Position numbers and translations under genes: made by a program. From Chrysomallon squamiferum (taxonomy: Eukaryota; Mollusca; Gastropoda; Neomphalida; Peltospiridae), in contig CM022665.1 of NCBI GenBank assembly GCA_012295275.1, forward strand, positions 32,004,022-32,068,021: 64,000 nt of DNA, read 5' to 3'. Position 1 is the first letter of the stretch. The number at the start of each line of letters is the position of its first letter. Below, one piece after another: positions 35,606 to 49,177 of this stretch. The notes under the pieces were generated by a model. The model was not told the origin of the DNA. It did no database searches and saw nothing but the letters and a program-made list of their open reading frames with translations.

Positions 35606-37448
35606 TTAGTGACAATAGTGTTTTATAAAAGAATTAGATGAATACAGATGTCTCAAGAATTACCAAGATAATAATTTCTCTGTGTTTTATAATTAGATAA
35701 AATTTTATTAATTATGTATGTGTGTCTATGTATATATCTATGGTGCTATGCATAATACTGTGAAAATGACAAATTTATGCTTTTCTTAGCTGTGACAAAA
35801 AAGTTAAGTGATTTTAAATTAATATAATTTGTTTCCCATTTACACTCTATTAAATAATGATTCTACATGTAACAGATGGTTGCCATGTTCAGCATTCACA
35901 AATCTGAATATAATTTTCCAGTGTATTTTAAATTTGAAAAATATATTATTTTCATAAATTCTTTAAAGGATTTTTCAGATCTTCTAATTAGATTATGCAA
36001 TCAATGCTTATAAAAAATAAAAAAACCCACAAAAAAACAACAACATTTAAAACAGAGAGAAATTATTTACATGTGTTCCTTCCCAATTTACACATAAAAG
36101 CTTGAATTTTCTCTACACATGCACTCAAACACACACACACACACCAAACACATATACATAAAGTGAACATGAACCATACATAAAGTGAATTTTGACTTTA
36201 ATATGATAATGCAGCTTCTGATTTGGATTCCTTATGGCTCAGCTGAAGCAGAATTTTTTCATCAGCTGGTTAAGCACCAAGGAAGCAGAACAAATCATAA
36301 AAGAATGAATATGGAGATATGTTTGTGCAAGGCTCATCAAGAAGTAATACTGGAGAATGATCTAGTCTTCTGATAAACAGTGGAACATATTGTTATTTAA
36401 GTAATATAATTTCAATATCACAACTAAATACTGATATTAAATGGAAAAAGAAATAAAATATTAAAGGAAAGAAGGGAAGATAAAAAGAACAAAGAAAAGA
36501 ATGCAGGATAAATGAGAGGAAGAATAATTATTAAGATAAATAGGGGAAAATATAGAGCTAAATATGAGAGATGTTTTTGTCTCTTTATATTCATTTTATA
36601 CAAGGAATCCTTTAAACAAAAAACAAAAAAACAAAAAAAACCCCACAACATAGATAACAATCAACAATTAGTGAAGATGCAAGTAAACATTTTAGATATA
36701 TTTACATAATAGCAATAACTCTCTCATCTGTACACAACATAACAACTCCCCAATGTGAAACTATGTTTTTACTTGTAATTTCCCTAACCAGAATCACAGG
36801 CTCATTTGAAAAGCTCATTTTATGCAGAACAGAAGCAAATATTTAACAAGTTCAGTATATTGTCCATGCAAATTGTGGAAGCTAAAACTAATGATTTCCC
36901 ATGTGCTGGGATGGAAACATGCTCCAGTTAACCCTTTTTTATTATCAATACTTGTAAACAAGTAATGAGCTACAATCATTACTGCATAAACTTATAAATA
37001 TTTATAACTAGGCACCATCTGCATGCAAGTCTATGGAACTTCAACTTTCATGTAAAAAATATGTTTTAAAAGTGGATGAAAAAATAACTGAATTAATAAA
37101 GAACATCCCCCCACTCCAAAAAAAAAAGCTTTTGGGGCATATATTTATAACTATATTGATTATTATTATTTTTGGTTTTTAAAGTAAATATTAAAATAAC
37201 TAGAATTTCACTTTTAAAATTAGTCGAATTTCATTTAAAATATTTTTTATTAAAAATAATAATATAAGCTGTATTAAAAGAGCTTAATTATAGATTAAAT
37301 AATTCATTGAATAATATATTTATATTTAATTTTGTTTTTATGTAATTATACAAATTCAGGTACTCAGGAATGAATGAATGAAGACATTTTATAATTAACA
37401 TCATACAGAGCACATGCTTATTCATACAAGGTTATATCTATGCTTATA
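35606..37448. other. AT-rich intergenic DNA
   Basis: A short (AC)n lies near 36130-36143 and a purine-rich tract at 36440-36530. No gene recognised. Confidence 0.6.
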
Positions 37449-37512
37449 TAACTTCCCATAGTCTTGAAGGCAGCCTTTGATAATCCAGACAAGTGGACTG
37501 TGCTGAGGTTAA
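37449..37512 (-). repeat. SINE-A body fragment
   Basis: TTCCCATAGTCTTGAAGGCA, GCCTTTGATAATCCAGACAA, GTGGACTGTGCTGAG follows the plus-strand order seen at 8-75 and 3225-3290. Only about 60 bp is recognisable. Confidence 0.55.
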
Positions 37513-37583
37513 AATATATACCTCTATACTAATATTCTGTATATCCCTACACTATCTATACTATTATTATATATCTCCCTTCA

Positions 37584-37645
37584 AACACACACACACACAC
37601 AGTCACACACATGCACAGAAAACAGAGAGAGAGAGAGAGAGAGAT
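37584..37645. repeat. (AC)n and (AG)n microsatellites
   Basis: AC units at 37585-37601, a broken middle, then AG units at 37624-37644. Confidence 0.95.
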
Positions 37646-38645
37646 CTGCAGATAATTGATCCCAAGTTAAATTGTTATCTCCAATATTTTATTAAATCTT
37701 ACATTACTCAAAGACAATTAATTAAGATGCACAATTTATAAAAAGTAATTAAAAAATAACCTTTCTTTTCTTTAGGTAAATAAAAAATGCTCAAGAACAG
37801 TATCTTAAATAGAAATAGGTAAATAATTAAAAATAGAATGTGTAATGTATTTTAAGCATAACATACTTTTATCTATCATAATAACTGACCTTTTTTGAAA
37901 GAGCACCTTCTCTCAAAACTGCATTAATATTTTGTCCAAAATATCTGTTTTTCTGCTGCAGTAAGTTTCTCCTCTCCATGGCTGATATTTTTTTTAGACC
38001 ACAAAACCACCCAGAAAGAAGAATAAAAAATTATCTTTCACAAAGAAATCCAACAAACATGTGATAAAAATTATTCCCTAAGGCAGCAGTAAAGTAGCAT
38101 GGTGTGGGCAATGTATTTGAATGTACAATCAGTGCCAAGTCTTGTGCTGTCAAATTATTATATCCAGCAATCATGTTATGAGGAGGTAAGGTAACACAAT
38201 CCCATTCAGAGTCACCTGCATGTAATGAAGGCTCTCTGTATTGGTTATTCCAGAAGAACTCCAGTTATGCAGGAACTCCATAAAGATAACAAGCAGCACA
38301 TCCTAAAGTTAACAAACAAATGTTATGTCAAAACAATACACGGCAGAGACATAGTCTTGTGACACAACAATGATACACTATGTTGTAGAGAAGGTATTTT
38401 AACAACCATATCAAGTTATGTCAGTGATATCCCAGAAATTCATGAATATAACAACAACACTGCTACATCTGAGAATGTTGGAGAATATAGTAACAAAAAA
38501 TATATAAGAATCCAAATTCTTGTATGGTTCAGTACTGTGAACTTTTTGCAGTACCAGCAAAGTGAGAATGATAATGTAACTTTCACATGGAAAGGTTCAC
38601 AGAAAAAAAAAAAAAAAATGCTACCAAGAAGTGATGGTGCTATTT
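37646..38645. other. Intergenic DNA, moderate complexity
   Basis: No gene recognised. A homopolymer A run lies at about 38605-38618. The GC-richer part at 38080-38360 has stops in all frames. Confidence 0.55.
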
Positions 38646-39130
38646 TCCTTTACTGTATTATATATTAACCAGTTTATTCTAGGCTCCAGTATTAACATAC
38701 CAAAAGTGTAGTTTCTCTGTGTATAACATAATAATATGATTACTCTTAGTTCCAGTACTAAAATATCATACTATTTGTTTTCACTGATATATGTTAACCA
38801 GTTTTCCTGTCTAACTCCAACATGAAAATATTGTACTATTGTTTATTCATGTATTAATATAAACCAGTTCTTTTCTTAACTCCAATATAAAAATGTTGTA
38901 CTATTGTCCTTTTCTGTATTAATATTAATCAAATTTTTTTCTTTCATCCATTTTGAAATATTCTTAAATTGTTTTTCCTTCTATTAATATTAACCAGTTT
39001 TCGTCTCATCTCCAATGTCAAGATAATGCACTATTCCATTTTCTTTTCTGAATCACATAAAATCAAATACGATAAAATACTATATTCTTTGTCTATACTT
39101 GTTACATGTGAACCAAATTCCTTTCAGTTC
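38646..39130. repeat. Diverged tandem array, about seven units of 60-75 bp
   Basis: The unit reads about CTATTGTCCTTTTCTGTATT, AATATTAACCAGTTTTCTTC, TTAACTCCAATATGAAAATA. The ATTAACCAG/ATAAACCAG anchor occurs near 38666, 38735, 38806, 38865, 38930, 38991 and 39108. The open frame at 38969-39313 starts inside the array and is not supported as a gene. Confidence 0.82.
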
Positions 39131-39489
39131 CACTATTATGATAAAAAAATAAAAGATCCCAGAACTCACATGTGTTCTGATATCATTCTATTATGTCCAT
39201 TCACACCTTTTCCCTGCCCTCCAAGGACATTTTCACAAAGTCTATTTAATCAGGCAGATGAACTAGGTGAAATTATCTTCCTCTGGAGACTATTTTCTGT
39301 ATGTAACAATTAAGTGTTCATTGATTTCTGGCCCAGTATCAAACCAGTGAGTTGTTAATATGGGGTAGTGCTATGATATATCAACTGTATGTCTCATACT
39401 CCCTGTAATACAGCCTGGTTGTTTGTGAACACAGAATTGGATCAATGATCAGTTATCATAACTGTATCAAAACACAGATAAACATACTG

Positions 39490-39690
39490 GCTTTAAACAG
39501 AATTCCACTGTTATATAGTATACTCAATTATACTCAGTTATAATTCACAGTTATAGTGTATTCCACTGTTATAAATTATACTTCAGTTATAAAATGTACT
39601 ACATTATTATAAACTGAACAGCATAGATATGAAATATACCTTAACATTATAAACTGTCACTAGAATTATAATATCAAATTTTGCAGTATT
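39490..39690. repeat. Short degenerate tandem repeat
   Basis: Variants of CACTGTTATAAATTATACTC and CAGTTATAAA recur six or seven times at 20-40 bp spacing. Very diverged. Confidence 0.55.
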
Positions 39691-40189
39691 AGCTGTCAGT
39701 CCTTTCAGCTGTTTTAATAACAAAATACAGTAATCTCACATCTGACAGCTATCCTAATCAGTATGTAATACACTTAATATATCTGAATGCTTTTTTTTTA
39801 CATCAGTAAACCAAAAAAATATATATATATTATTATTATTTTACTTTTTACTTTTAATTTAAATTTAAATTTTACATTTTATATATATATTTTTTAGTTT
39901 ATTTATTATTATTATTTTACATATATAAAACTCTAATTTGTGTAGAATACAAAACCAAAATAATTTGGCACCTAGGATAATACAATATTAAATTACCAAC
40001 ATATGATATGACATTTAATTAACATGGGTGGAATTATACTGACATCATATAATATTGAAATACTATGGTTTGTTGTGTTATAAATTCTTTATCAATCACA
40101 CTGTGAAATGATTTATGATAATATTTCAGTTACAGTGTAATAAATACTTTTTTTTATAAACTGATTTTTGTTAGAAGTCACTAATGTGT

Positions 40190-40745
40190 GAACATTTTCA
40201 AGAAGTTCTAATTCAGTAAAGTTTTATATTACAAAACCTGATCAGTGTTTCACATATTTATGATGTTATTAATGTACAAATATTTTAAATTAATCAATAT
40301 CATGTAATTAATTTAACATTTTAATATAGTTTAGAGCCTATGTGTTTCTTAAATTACAGATATATGAAAACTGGAAATTAATTTATGTTGTATATTAACA
40401 CATTACTAAAACTTGATTTAATATCTTACTCATTTATTAAGTTATTAAAACACATATACTTTTAAAATAATAGATATAATATAAATAAACAGAATGTGGT
40501 TTTGACTGATATTTTTCTAAAATTGCTGTAATAATTATGAAGTCTGGGAGTTAGTTTACATTACATTACAAAACCAGATTTATCAATATATTTCTGAACT
40601 TACTAACATATGAAATTAGATGACGTAATGGACATCAAAATCAGATTTATTAATTATTTCTGAATTTACTGATATAAAAAGATGGGGAAATGTATTGACA
40701 TAACATTCATTACAAAACCAGATTTGTTATTCTGATGTTATTGTA
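40190..40745. repeat. Diverged tandem array around ACATTACAAAACCAGATTTA
   Basis: ATTACAAAACCTGATCAGTG (40227), ATTACTAAAACTTGATTTAA (40403), ACATTACAAAACCAGATTTA (40564), GACATCAAAATCAGATTTAT (40631) and CATTACAAAACCAGATTTGT (40709) share context (TTTCTGAATTTACTAATATA and GGAAATGTATTGACAT). Spacing is irregular at first, then about 70-80 bp. A/T runs at 39818-39930 precede it. Confidence 0.65.
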
Positions 40746-43429
40746 ACATGAATGTGTTAAAATAAGTCTTTTCTCTTTACTAAAGCAGATCATCAATGTA
40801 TTTACATTCATTTCATGGTGTTGATGATAACACCAACATACACAGGAAATGTAAAGAGAAACTTGGCAAACATGCTGTTTAAAAAAGAAGAAAAAAAAAA
40901 CACAGACTAATTATATTACAGTTTTTGATATTTCAGCACTATATTTTACACCAGGAAAATTGTCAAACATTTCCTGAAGCTCGTTTTCTCAACACAGAAC
41001 TAATAATTATGTTTTCTCTGGATTTGTTTTCTGCTGTTAAATATGTTCAGAAGGACATAAGTTTTTCCAGAATAACTACATTACTGAAGGGGATGGGATT
41101 CAGTTAATTTTTTTATATCATCAACATTTACATGAATGTTCTGTGAAAATGTCAACATGAACCTTTCTGAAAATACAGAATCTTTAATGTAAAGAAAATA
41201 TTATTTTTAGTTCTTTAGAAATTCTTTACACAGTCTATGTATTTTCCAAAGCATTTTCGTTAATACAATATTTTGAAGTACAATTCAATTCCACAAAGTG
41301 TGAAAAGCTGCAATTGAATTACTTTTATCTTTCTTAACATGGATAACCGTATTTTGGAAGAAAAAACCCAATAAGTTTTGGAACAGGCAGAATTTCCATA
41401 AGCTCTCATCAATTTCTACACATTCAGTTAAGAAAAATGTCCTTTTTTTCTCACAGTGTTACACCATAATTGAACTACTATTATTTTCACCCATCAAGAC
41501 TGAGCCAATATCAGATGATAATACTGTAACATTGGCAAAGATCTGTCACATGATCAATATCCATGCTGGTAGATCAGTACCATGCTGATGATGCTGCCAT
41601 CCATGAGGGCCGATTTCCTTTAAGAAATCCTTTCAAAGGCAAAGAATCAATCCCACTTAAATGTTACCTATCACTCAAAATTATCTCCCTCAACTTCACT
41701 CTTTGGTATGAATTTCACAGGAAAATATAATCTGCTGAATTTTGAGAAATCCCCTGATAGGTATGTCCAAGATGTATGCTTAAGAAAGAAAAACCTATCA
41801 ATTTAGTCAAATTCATGCTGGCATTTTGTAAATGTTGGTTAATTTAATACAGGAGATGCAATCCCAGTACAAATTAAGATAAATTCAATGTTCAACAATA
41901 AATGGGCTTCAGGCCTTTAAAATGCCAAACTCATTTTCTTCAAATAAGACTGGACAAAACACTGTAATGTTTTTCCCAAAACACTGCTTTCACGATGTAA
42001 ACACACACAAAAGCAATTCCATCAAACAGTTTTTCAAATCTTTTTCCTCAATCACGAATTGCAACAGGCCACAAACAATTACTTCACATAATTAATTCCA
42101 TTTTTTTAAAAAAATCAAATTTCAGAATTTAAAAAAAAACCCACACATTCTCAACTAATTAATTACTTCAGAAGTCTCTCTTCTTAGAAATATCCCTTTA
42201 AAAAATTTAAAATTCTTCACTGCTGAAAATCTGGTATTTCCCAAACAAGAGGTGACAGTTCAATGCAGTGATCCCCAGTTTCATTTCCAAATTGACAGCT
42301 TAATAACTACAGCAGTTCTGACTTTGACTTGCTGCTCCAATCAAATCAAACTGGTGTCTGTCTCACTGTGAATGTTTCTTCCTATGACACACCACTCTCT
42401 CTTTCCTTAATACCCAGCAACATAACAGAGGAATCACATTAGAAAAACTTGTAATTATTTACAAAAATGTCTCAGTTTTGTTGTTAACCATCTGCCAGTA
42501 ACCTGATCAGATTACGTGTGACATAATCCAAGAAATATAAATAACAGACCACCTCATGGATATTTAAATTTAATACTGTGATAATAAATTACACTTCTGT
42601 TGAAAGAGCATGGTTACATTCTTTATTATGGAATTATACACTGCCTTATGACATTTTATTCTTCTTATTTAATTATATTTTCTGTTTTATGTTCAACAAG
42701 TCAGTTACACAACAGTTAAAACTTGTTGTGTATTTATTCTTTTCATAGTAACTGAATCACAGCATAATTAATTATGTCTGTTGTGACTCGGTGTTAAATG
42801 TTTGTATGTGTTTAAATAAACAAGTTCAAATTAGCTAATTGATTATTGTTTTAGTTTTGAAACATACCAATCACTGTAACAAATAAGAAAGCTTTTCTTT
42901 TTTTAATAAGGATTGATAGTTCTTTATTTTCTTTTTCTGCATTGATAAAGTTGTTTTCTACCTCTCAGATAAATTCAGGATATAATGATGTACATTACAG
43001 TATATGTTAAATACATTAACTTATACTGTTTTGTAGCACTGAACATGTAGATTAAGTGTTTAATTATATTTCTTGTTAGATATTTTTAATCATCTGACAA
43101 ATGTATGAAACAGCTTTTCATAATGCAAATGTTTCAGCATTGTAAATATAATTATTATGATTATATGTGTATAAAACTAAAAGAGATTTAATAAATTTAT
43201 TCTGATAATACAGAGCCCTGAAAGCACCTAACTTTATAGCAAAATTATATACTATTCACATTAAATATATCACAAAAATTACATACAAAAAACAAAAAAA
43301 ATAAAAACAAAAACATAAACAATTTATATTTTTAAAACATTTTTTATATTAAAATATTCATTCATTTTCATTATATATTATAATGTCTATATTCATATTC
43401 TACTAATTGCTTGGACTTAAAAATAACAA
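40746..43429. other. Longest stretch without recognised repeats
   Basis: No simple repeat longer than about 15 bp, no SINE and no supported open frame. Composition is less AT-rich than average at 41460-42420. If a conserved regulatory element exists in the window, this is one of the cleaner places to look, but nothing in the sequence shows it. Confidence 0.4.
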
Positions 43430-43675
43430 TCAAAACTTAATCTTTACCATTTTTGTTTAGGAAATAGATTTATTTCTGTATCATCTATCATTTTCAGTAT
43501 TCAATTACATTACTTTTTAAATATTGCAGAATTCACTCAGATGAAGTTAACGATCTAAACTTAATCTCCATTGTTTTCAGAGGAACATACACTGTCGTAT
43601 CGACAGTTATTTTCAACATATAATTATATCACTTTACAAATATTTCAGAATCCCTATAATATAAATGTATCACTA
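43430..43675. repeat. Diverged tandem dimer, period about 124 bp, with palindrome
   Basis: ACTTAATCTTTACCATTTTT, TTCAGTATTCAATTACATTA and AATATTGCAGAATTC (from 43435) are echoed by ACTTAATCTCCATTGTTTTC, TTCAACATATAATTATATCA and AATATTTCAGAATCC (from 43559). The second copy alone contains ACTGTCG-TAT-CGACAGT (43591-43607), a perfect 7-bp-arm inverted repeat with two CpGs. Confidence 0.7.
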
Positions 43676-44354
43676 GAATGTTCATTATAAGCACTTTGAA
43701 AACCAATAAAATGATCACTACAGCATCGCTACATCTCATTAACTAAGAAAATTGTTGTAACACCTATGATTATCTTGTCACCTAACACGCTGAATGCTTC
43801 ACTTTAATTGTTGTTTATGACACATGGTTGTCTAGACACAGAACAATGGAATCATTTTGATCACAGGATGTTTTTTCTCACACTGCAAGGCCAATGAATA
43901 TCACAGACTCATTACTGCCTTTAAGACCAGACTGTGATATCGGGATCTCCAGATTTGTGTTTTTATTTGTTTTGATCTCATCCAATATTCCAGTATCTGT
44001 GGCAATAATACAGATAAAACGTATCTCACTGTGATCTCTCAATTATTTTTATTAAATAAAAATAAAATGGACATGACTCATCAAATAATTTTTTCAAGTA
44101 TAATTTTGGTGAATGTCTGAATTAGTTTTTATTTATTATGATTATTATCTATTTTTACCCATTTATTATTATTATTATTTATAATTTTTTTGTTTGTTTG
44201 ATAATACAATATGAATTATTTACTGCAATGAATATGAATTATTTACTGCAATCATATTTGGGATTTTTTGTTTTTAAATTTCTCGACTTCAATCTGTTTC
44301 ATAATAAGATTACATATATATCAATTTTATTAATAACTATATCAGTATTCTATA

Positions 44355-44515
44355 ATATTATACAGTTACTACTACTACTACCATTACTTCTACTTCTAGT
44401 ACCACTAACACTATTACAACTACTATTAGTACTAGTACTACAACACTACTGCCACATCAACAACTACTACTAATACTACTAGCACTACTACTACTATTAT
44501 TACTACTTCTATCAT
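44355..44515. repeat. Degenerate (ACT)n triplet tract
   Basis: ACT/ATT/CTT/AAC triplets hold register for 150 bp, including TTAGTACTAGTACTA. This explains the Leu/Val-rich frame in 44138-44473. Confidence 0.9.
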
Positions 44516-44953
44516 ATCATCATCATGATACTTGAAATTATATTCCAATCATATCTCTTACAGGACTGCCAGACAAACCAATATTAATAACATTTTTATA
44601 TCAGTGTTATTTCTGATAAAATTTCATTTCATTTCTAAGTCTGTTGCTGTGTGGCTTCTTTTCAGCTACTGTGATTTACATCAGAACTCAAAGATATCTC
44701 CACTTATAATCAGCAATTTACTTTACTGCTGATCTCTCTGTATCAGATTAGCTTCACACTTATTTAAACCAATTTTTTTATTTATTTATAGTATAAAACT
44801 ATCAACAATGAACATTTGCACATTTTAAATTTGACATGGATTGGTTTTGTAAAGAGTAAAGTACAGATATTGGTCCACTGATTCTTTGTTTTGTGAATAA
44901 CAAACATATCCAAATTTTAAAATGGTTATAGTTTAATTGGTTCTAAAACAGTA

Positions 44954-44989
44954 AAAATAGTTACTATATATTAGTTCATTAACTATTTT
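44954..44989. repeat. Perfect 10-bp inverted repeat
   Basis: AAAATAGTTA (44954-44963) and TAACTATTTT (44980-44989) are exact complements separated by 16 bases. In such AT-rich DNA this can arise by chance. No T-run terminator or gene context goes with it. Confidence 0.5.
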
Positions 44990-45233
44990 GTCCACCATGA
45001 ATTCATCCATAATTTTTATTTTTTTAATTTTTACTATGAATCAGATTTACGGTTAAAAGTTTAAGATTAGCTATATTGTTTGTGTAGTATTAGGGTTATA
45101 TTGTTTTTACTCTTAGACCTTTTCCAAGCTGAATATTTTGTATTTTAACTGCATAATCTTGACTATTTAGTTTTCAGGGAACATTTTCATTAATGGACAG
45201 TTTCCCTTATTACTTGTTTTTGTTATATCTAAA

Positions 45234-45817
45234 TACAGCAGAACCTCTCTTGTAGAGACACCTGATCGGCCAAGCAAAAGTGTCCCTACATTGCAGATGT
45301 CCCCTCATCACAGGGACAGAAATTACAAACAATTTTTTGGAACATATTTACAATCTTTATTCACATCTGCCACAACAGTAGCAATTGACATTGCTGTAGC
45401 AAGCATCATGGCTTTCTCTTAAAGCACAGTAAAGCTTTTACAAAACATAAACATGCATGGAATGATGTTGAATGTTTGAATTATCAAAATTATGTACCAA
45501 ATGTTTTGAACTGACATGGGTTTGCTGGGCAAACGTGTTGTGATTGCATTTAGAGGACTCTTGTGATTCTACAAAAACTACACTTCCAGCATAGACTGTG
45601 CAGTGCAGGAAATGGTGGTGCCATCTTTAAAAATATCATATAAAGCTGCTGTACAACAATAACATTAGTATGTCTGTCTGCTTTAGCAGTGGAATAATAT
45701 ATGTGTCTGCTGATCTAAGGGACATATCTATTGAAAACCAGTCAGAACTCAGAAAAGTGTCCATACATCATAGGTGGCCCCTTATCTCGCAGGCTGCTAA
45801 AGACAGGTACCATTGTA
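45234..45817. mobile_element. 580-bp MITE with terminal inverted repeats, pogo/Tigger-like
   Basis: The left end CAGCAGAACCTCTCTTGTAG starts at 45236 after TA. The right end, read on the other strand, starts CAATGGTACCTGTCTTTAGC and is also next to TA (45816-45817). Including TA, 13 of the first 18 positions match between ends, consistent with a worn TIR near CAGTRGAACCTCTCTT and a TA target duplication. A 39-bp subterminal motif (45277-45315 and 45754-45793; AAAGTGTCC, TACAT, CCCCT, CAGG) is present at both ends in direct orientation. No transposase frame exists inside, so it is non-autonomous. The class is inferred from the TA duplication and the CAGTRGAACCTC-type end. Confidence 0.72.
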
Positions 45818-46375
45818 TTGTCACTGGTTTCATGTAATCAAGAGGTCAAATAATTAATCTTGGGTATGTAGCAGACTATTAAAAATGTAGATTTATAAAC
45901 TTACAATCATTTCAATATTCTTTATTATCTTTATAGACAGTAACAAACACAAGTTAATTTAATCATAAATCTCACTGAGTAAACAAACCAATACAATAAT
46001 AACAACATGGTGAACAAATGCAATGAAAGCTGAAGAAACCAATTTATTAAAATGTCATGTCTGACATTTGGGTAAAAGGATTGATGTTACATTTTTAATG
46101 ATTTGCATCTTGTTGACTCTATTGGAGTTTTTACAAAGAGATCAATTATCTGTCAGTTTGTTCTAGAACTATTCTCAGTATTCTCACTTAATATTCTCTA
46201 AATGAAGAATACATCATGAGATGTTTAGTTTTTGTATCAGTATGAAGAAGTATTGTAAATTGTGTTCCCTTGACCACAAGTGATTCATCATTTATTTATG
46301 TCATGTGATAAAATTTATTATATATTCACTTTCATGTGCAAGGCAAATATATCCATTATCTGTATGAATGTTAAG
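45818..46375. other. AT-rich intergenic DNA
   Basis: Nothing recognised. Confidence 0.6.
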
Positions 46376-46380
46376 TATGT

Positions 46381-46411
<31 letters not shown>

Positions 46412-46640
46412 CACGCATGAGTAAGTGTGGGTATGCATGTTTTTGAGTGTGTATGTGTATATATGTATGCATGTATGAATGATGTGAAAGTGAATATACA
46501 TGTTTCTGAATATGTGAATATATGTGTGTGTGTTTGTGAATGTGTATGTGTGTATATATGGGCAAGTCCTTGTATTATTGAATGTTTTTTGTGACTGTGT
46601 GAGAAGAGTGCAAATGTGTGTGTGTGTGTGTGTGTGTGTT
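46376..46640. repeat. (TG)n microsatellites with degenerate TATG linker
   Basis: Perfect TG at about 46388-46411 and 46615-46639, with imperfect TG/TATG/GAATG sequence between. The opposite-strand His/Thr-rich frames are artefacts. Confidence 0.92.
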
Positions 46641-49177
46641 GCCTGCATATCTGGCATATGTTTTACTGTTGCTATGTTTATCTTTCAAATTCTGGTTTCT
46701 TGATTTGTAAACTTTCTTCTATAATACTTGTTCTCATAATACCAGTTTTCCTCCAATCTGTCTATTCATCTTTGTATTCATCAGCCTATCTGAATTAACC
46801 AAACTATTCACGCATAACACATTTTCAACAATGTCTCCAAGATCACTGGATTGTTCATTTTCACAATGTTTCTTTTATTTGCTAAACCATTTTCTCTCTA
46901 TTTTCCATTTTAAAAAAAAGAAAAAAGAAATCTAACATTTTTCCATCTGTTTGTCCACCCATTTCTTCTTCCATACATCCATACGTCCATCCATTCATTC
47001 AACCATTAAATCATGTTGACAACACATTCAGCTGCAAGATGACAGTTCATAAATGAGATAGTAATAATAAAAAAAATTCACACTTAACAGAATCTGTTGA
47101 ATTTAAAAGTAATTCCAAAGAAATGACTTGTCCTCCATTACAATGCCTATGACTCACCCATCTTCAACAAGTCTGTGACAAATCTTCATAAACTAATTTC
47201 CTCAAAGTAATGACATCAGATGATAATGGGGCAGAACAAATACTGGCACAAGTGAAGTCATGTTGTGGACAGAAATTTGGCCCTTAATGAAGCACAGGAG
47301 TTGATCATAAATTATGCACACACAGCCAACCATTAGCTAAGACTGGTGGTCACCTAAAGATGAGAGAACTCTCCCAAGGGAGGTAATCTAATACATCCTT
47401 TCAAGCCACAATTAAAGAACACTGTGTAAAGATTGAAGAATGAGACATCATAACAATTGTTGCTGATTGCAATTTTTTTTGTTTTAATTTTTTAGTTTCA
47501 CACACATTTTTGTTTCTTTCTGCCTAAATATGGACTGTGCCATTTGGTCTTTGATAACCTAATCATCATGTATTTGTTTTTTTAAATACTATTTTAGGAA
47601 GTCTATTGTTACAGAATGTTTGCAAATAAACTTTAAATAAACATTTCATTTCACAAATCATATTAATGTAAATGTATATCATCTTGTAGAAATCAAAGAC
47701 ATTCTGTAAAACACAAAACTATTTTTTCTTTATGTTACATGATTAGTTTCAAAAGACAGGCTTACAAATTTAAATTCACATCTACAAATATTTTATAACA
47801 GTTAATTTAACTGTACATACTTTACTGGTAACAGTATTTGATATTATCATAGTCACACAGACATAAACATTTACTCTTTCACACAAATACACATACACAC
47901 ATAATTTTATGTAGCTAAGTATGCCATTATGTGTTTTCCTTCAGTCCACTATCTCACAAGACTATTCCAGAACAGTGCTTAGGATTTTATAATTGTTATT
48001 TTTATATGATCAAATGAAGAAATGTATTAATTTACTTATAATACTAATTTAAAAAGATCTAGTTTTTAAAATGTTTTTTTTTTTTCAGTTACAAAATCCA
48101 TGAAAAATTAATAGTTTTAAGATAATAGGATTTTTACTAAAATGAATAATGAACAAAATTACTGTCTTACAAAAGAGGGCTGCAATCTTTACTAAAATAA
48201 ATACATTTTAAAATTTAAAAAAAACAAACAAAAAAACAACAAAAAACAACAACATATGTAACCCTAACTTTTAAGTGAAAAGAATATCTGAACATGTGGG
48301 CTACACAGGTAGTATGGGTTAGATGTAATTTCATCAAGTTTCCACCAGACAAATGTTCAAGTATGATTATCATGGACATAAACCTGTACCTCCATCATGC
48401 AGGTATGTCCAAAACAGAAAAATATTTTAATATTCATTAATCAATAAATTTTATCTTGAAGACTTTACAAAATAATTTGAAAAGAAATTTAAAAAAAGAA
48501 AAATAATAAAATGCTCTATTTGTACCAGAACATGGATATATCAGAATGCAAAAACTGAAATCCATAATCTCAGCACAGACACTAGATTTTACAGCAATAA
48601 ATATTCATCAACAGATGTTATCTTCTTGTCAGACCACAGCCACAGAGGAAATCCCAGAACACCTACAAGTGTCACATCCAGAGACCCATGTCAACAGATG
48701 TAATTAGTTTGATTGTGTTCCAAACACCAAGAGACCAGCCTTTAAATTGTATTAGTTGTCCAAGCCAAGAGCTAATGAGGAACAATGCCAGTGGACAGAT
48801 AACCCTATGAATCATGGCTGGACAGAATTTATTATTATTATTATTTTTTTTTTTTCAGAGATCAGTCATATAATATGAATGTTAATAACGATTACATAAG
48901 CAATAGTCTTTTGACTGTATTTATTATGTTATGTATGGTAAATATTGTTCTGAAACACTAATGCTGTAGTAGCTTTTTTCAGTATTTAATCCTGAAAATA
49001 GTAACAAATAGTATTTCACTTTATGAAGCTACTCAGTCTACTCATAACATTTTCACTTCATTTTCCACAATACTAACAATGAATGAATTGACGCTTAACG
49101 AGAAATTCATAGGATTTTACAAGTTACAAACTGTGAAAGAAATCCTGCAAAGATTCATCTTAGAAATAACTTTTAAT
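46641..49177. other. Intergenic DNA, no gene
   Basis: A degenerate (CATC)n lies at 46967-47008. GC-richer unique blocks at 47140-47460 and 48590-48830 have stops in every frame. At 47373-47386 CTCTCCCAAGGGAG forms a 6-bp-arm palindrome. Confidence 0.55.

Noticed and set aside
44954-44989. Rho-independent-type terminator hairpin
   Set aside because: This is eukaryotic-type DNA; the stem is AT-only with no T-run and no gene upstream.
46301-46657. 118-codon His/Thr-rich frame on the minus strand
   Set aside because: It is the complement of TG/TATG microsatellite DNA.
47530-47575. A further SINE-A body piece (TGGTCTTTGATAACC)
   Set aside because: Only about 15 bp agree well, too short to separate from chance in AT-rich DNA.
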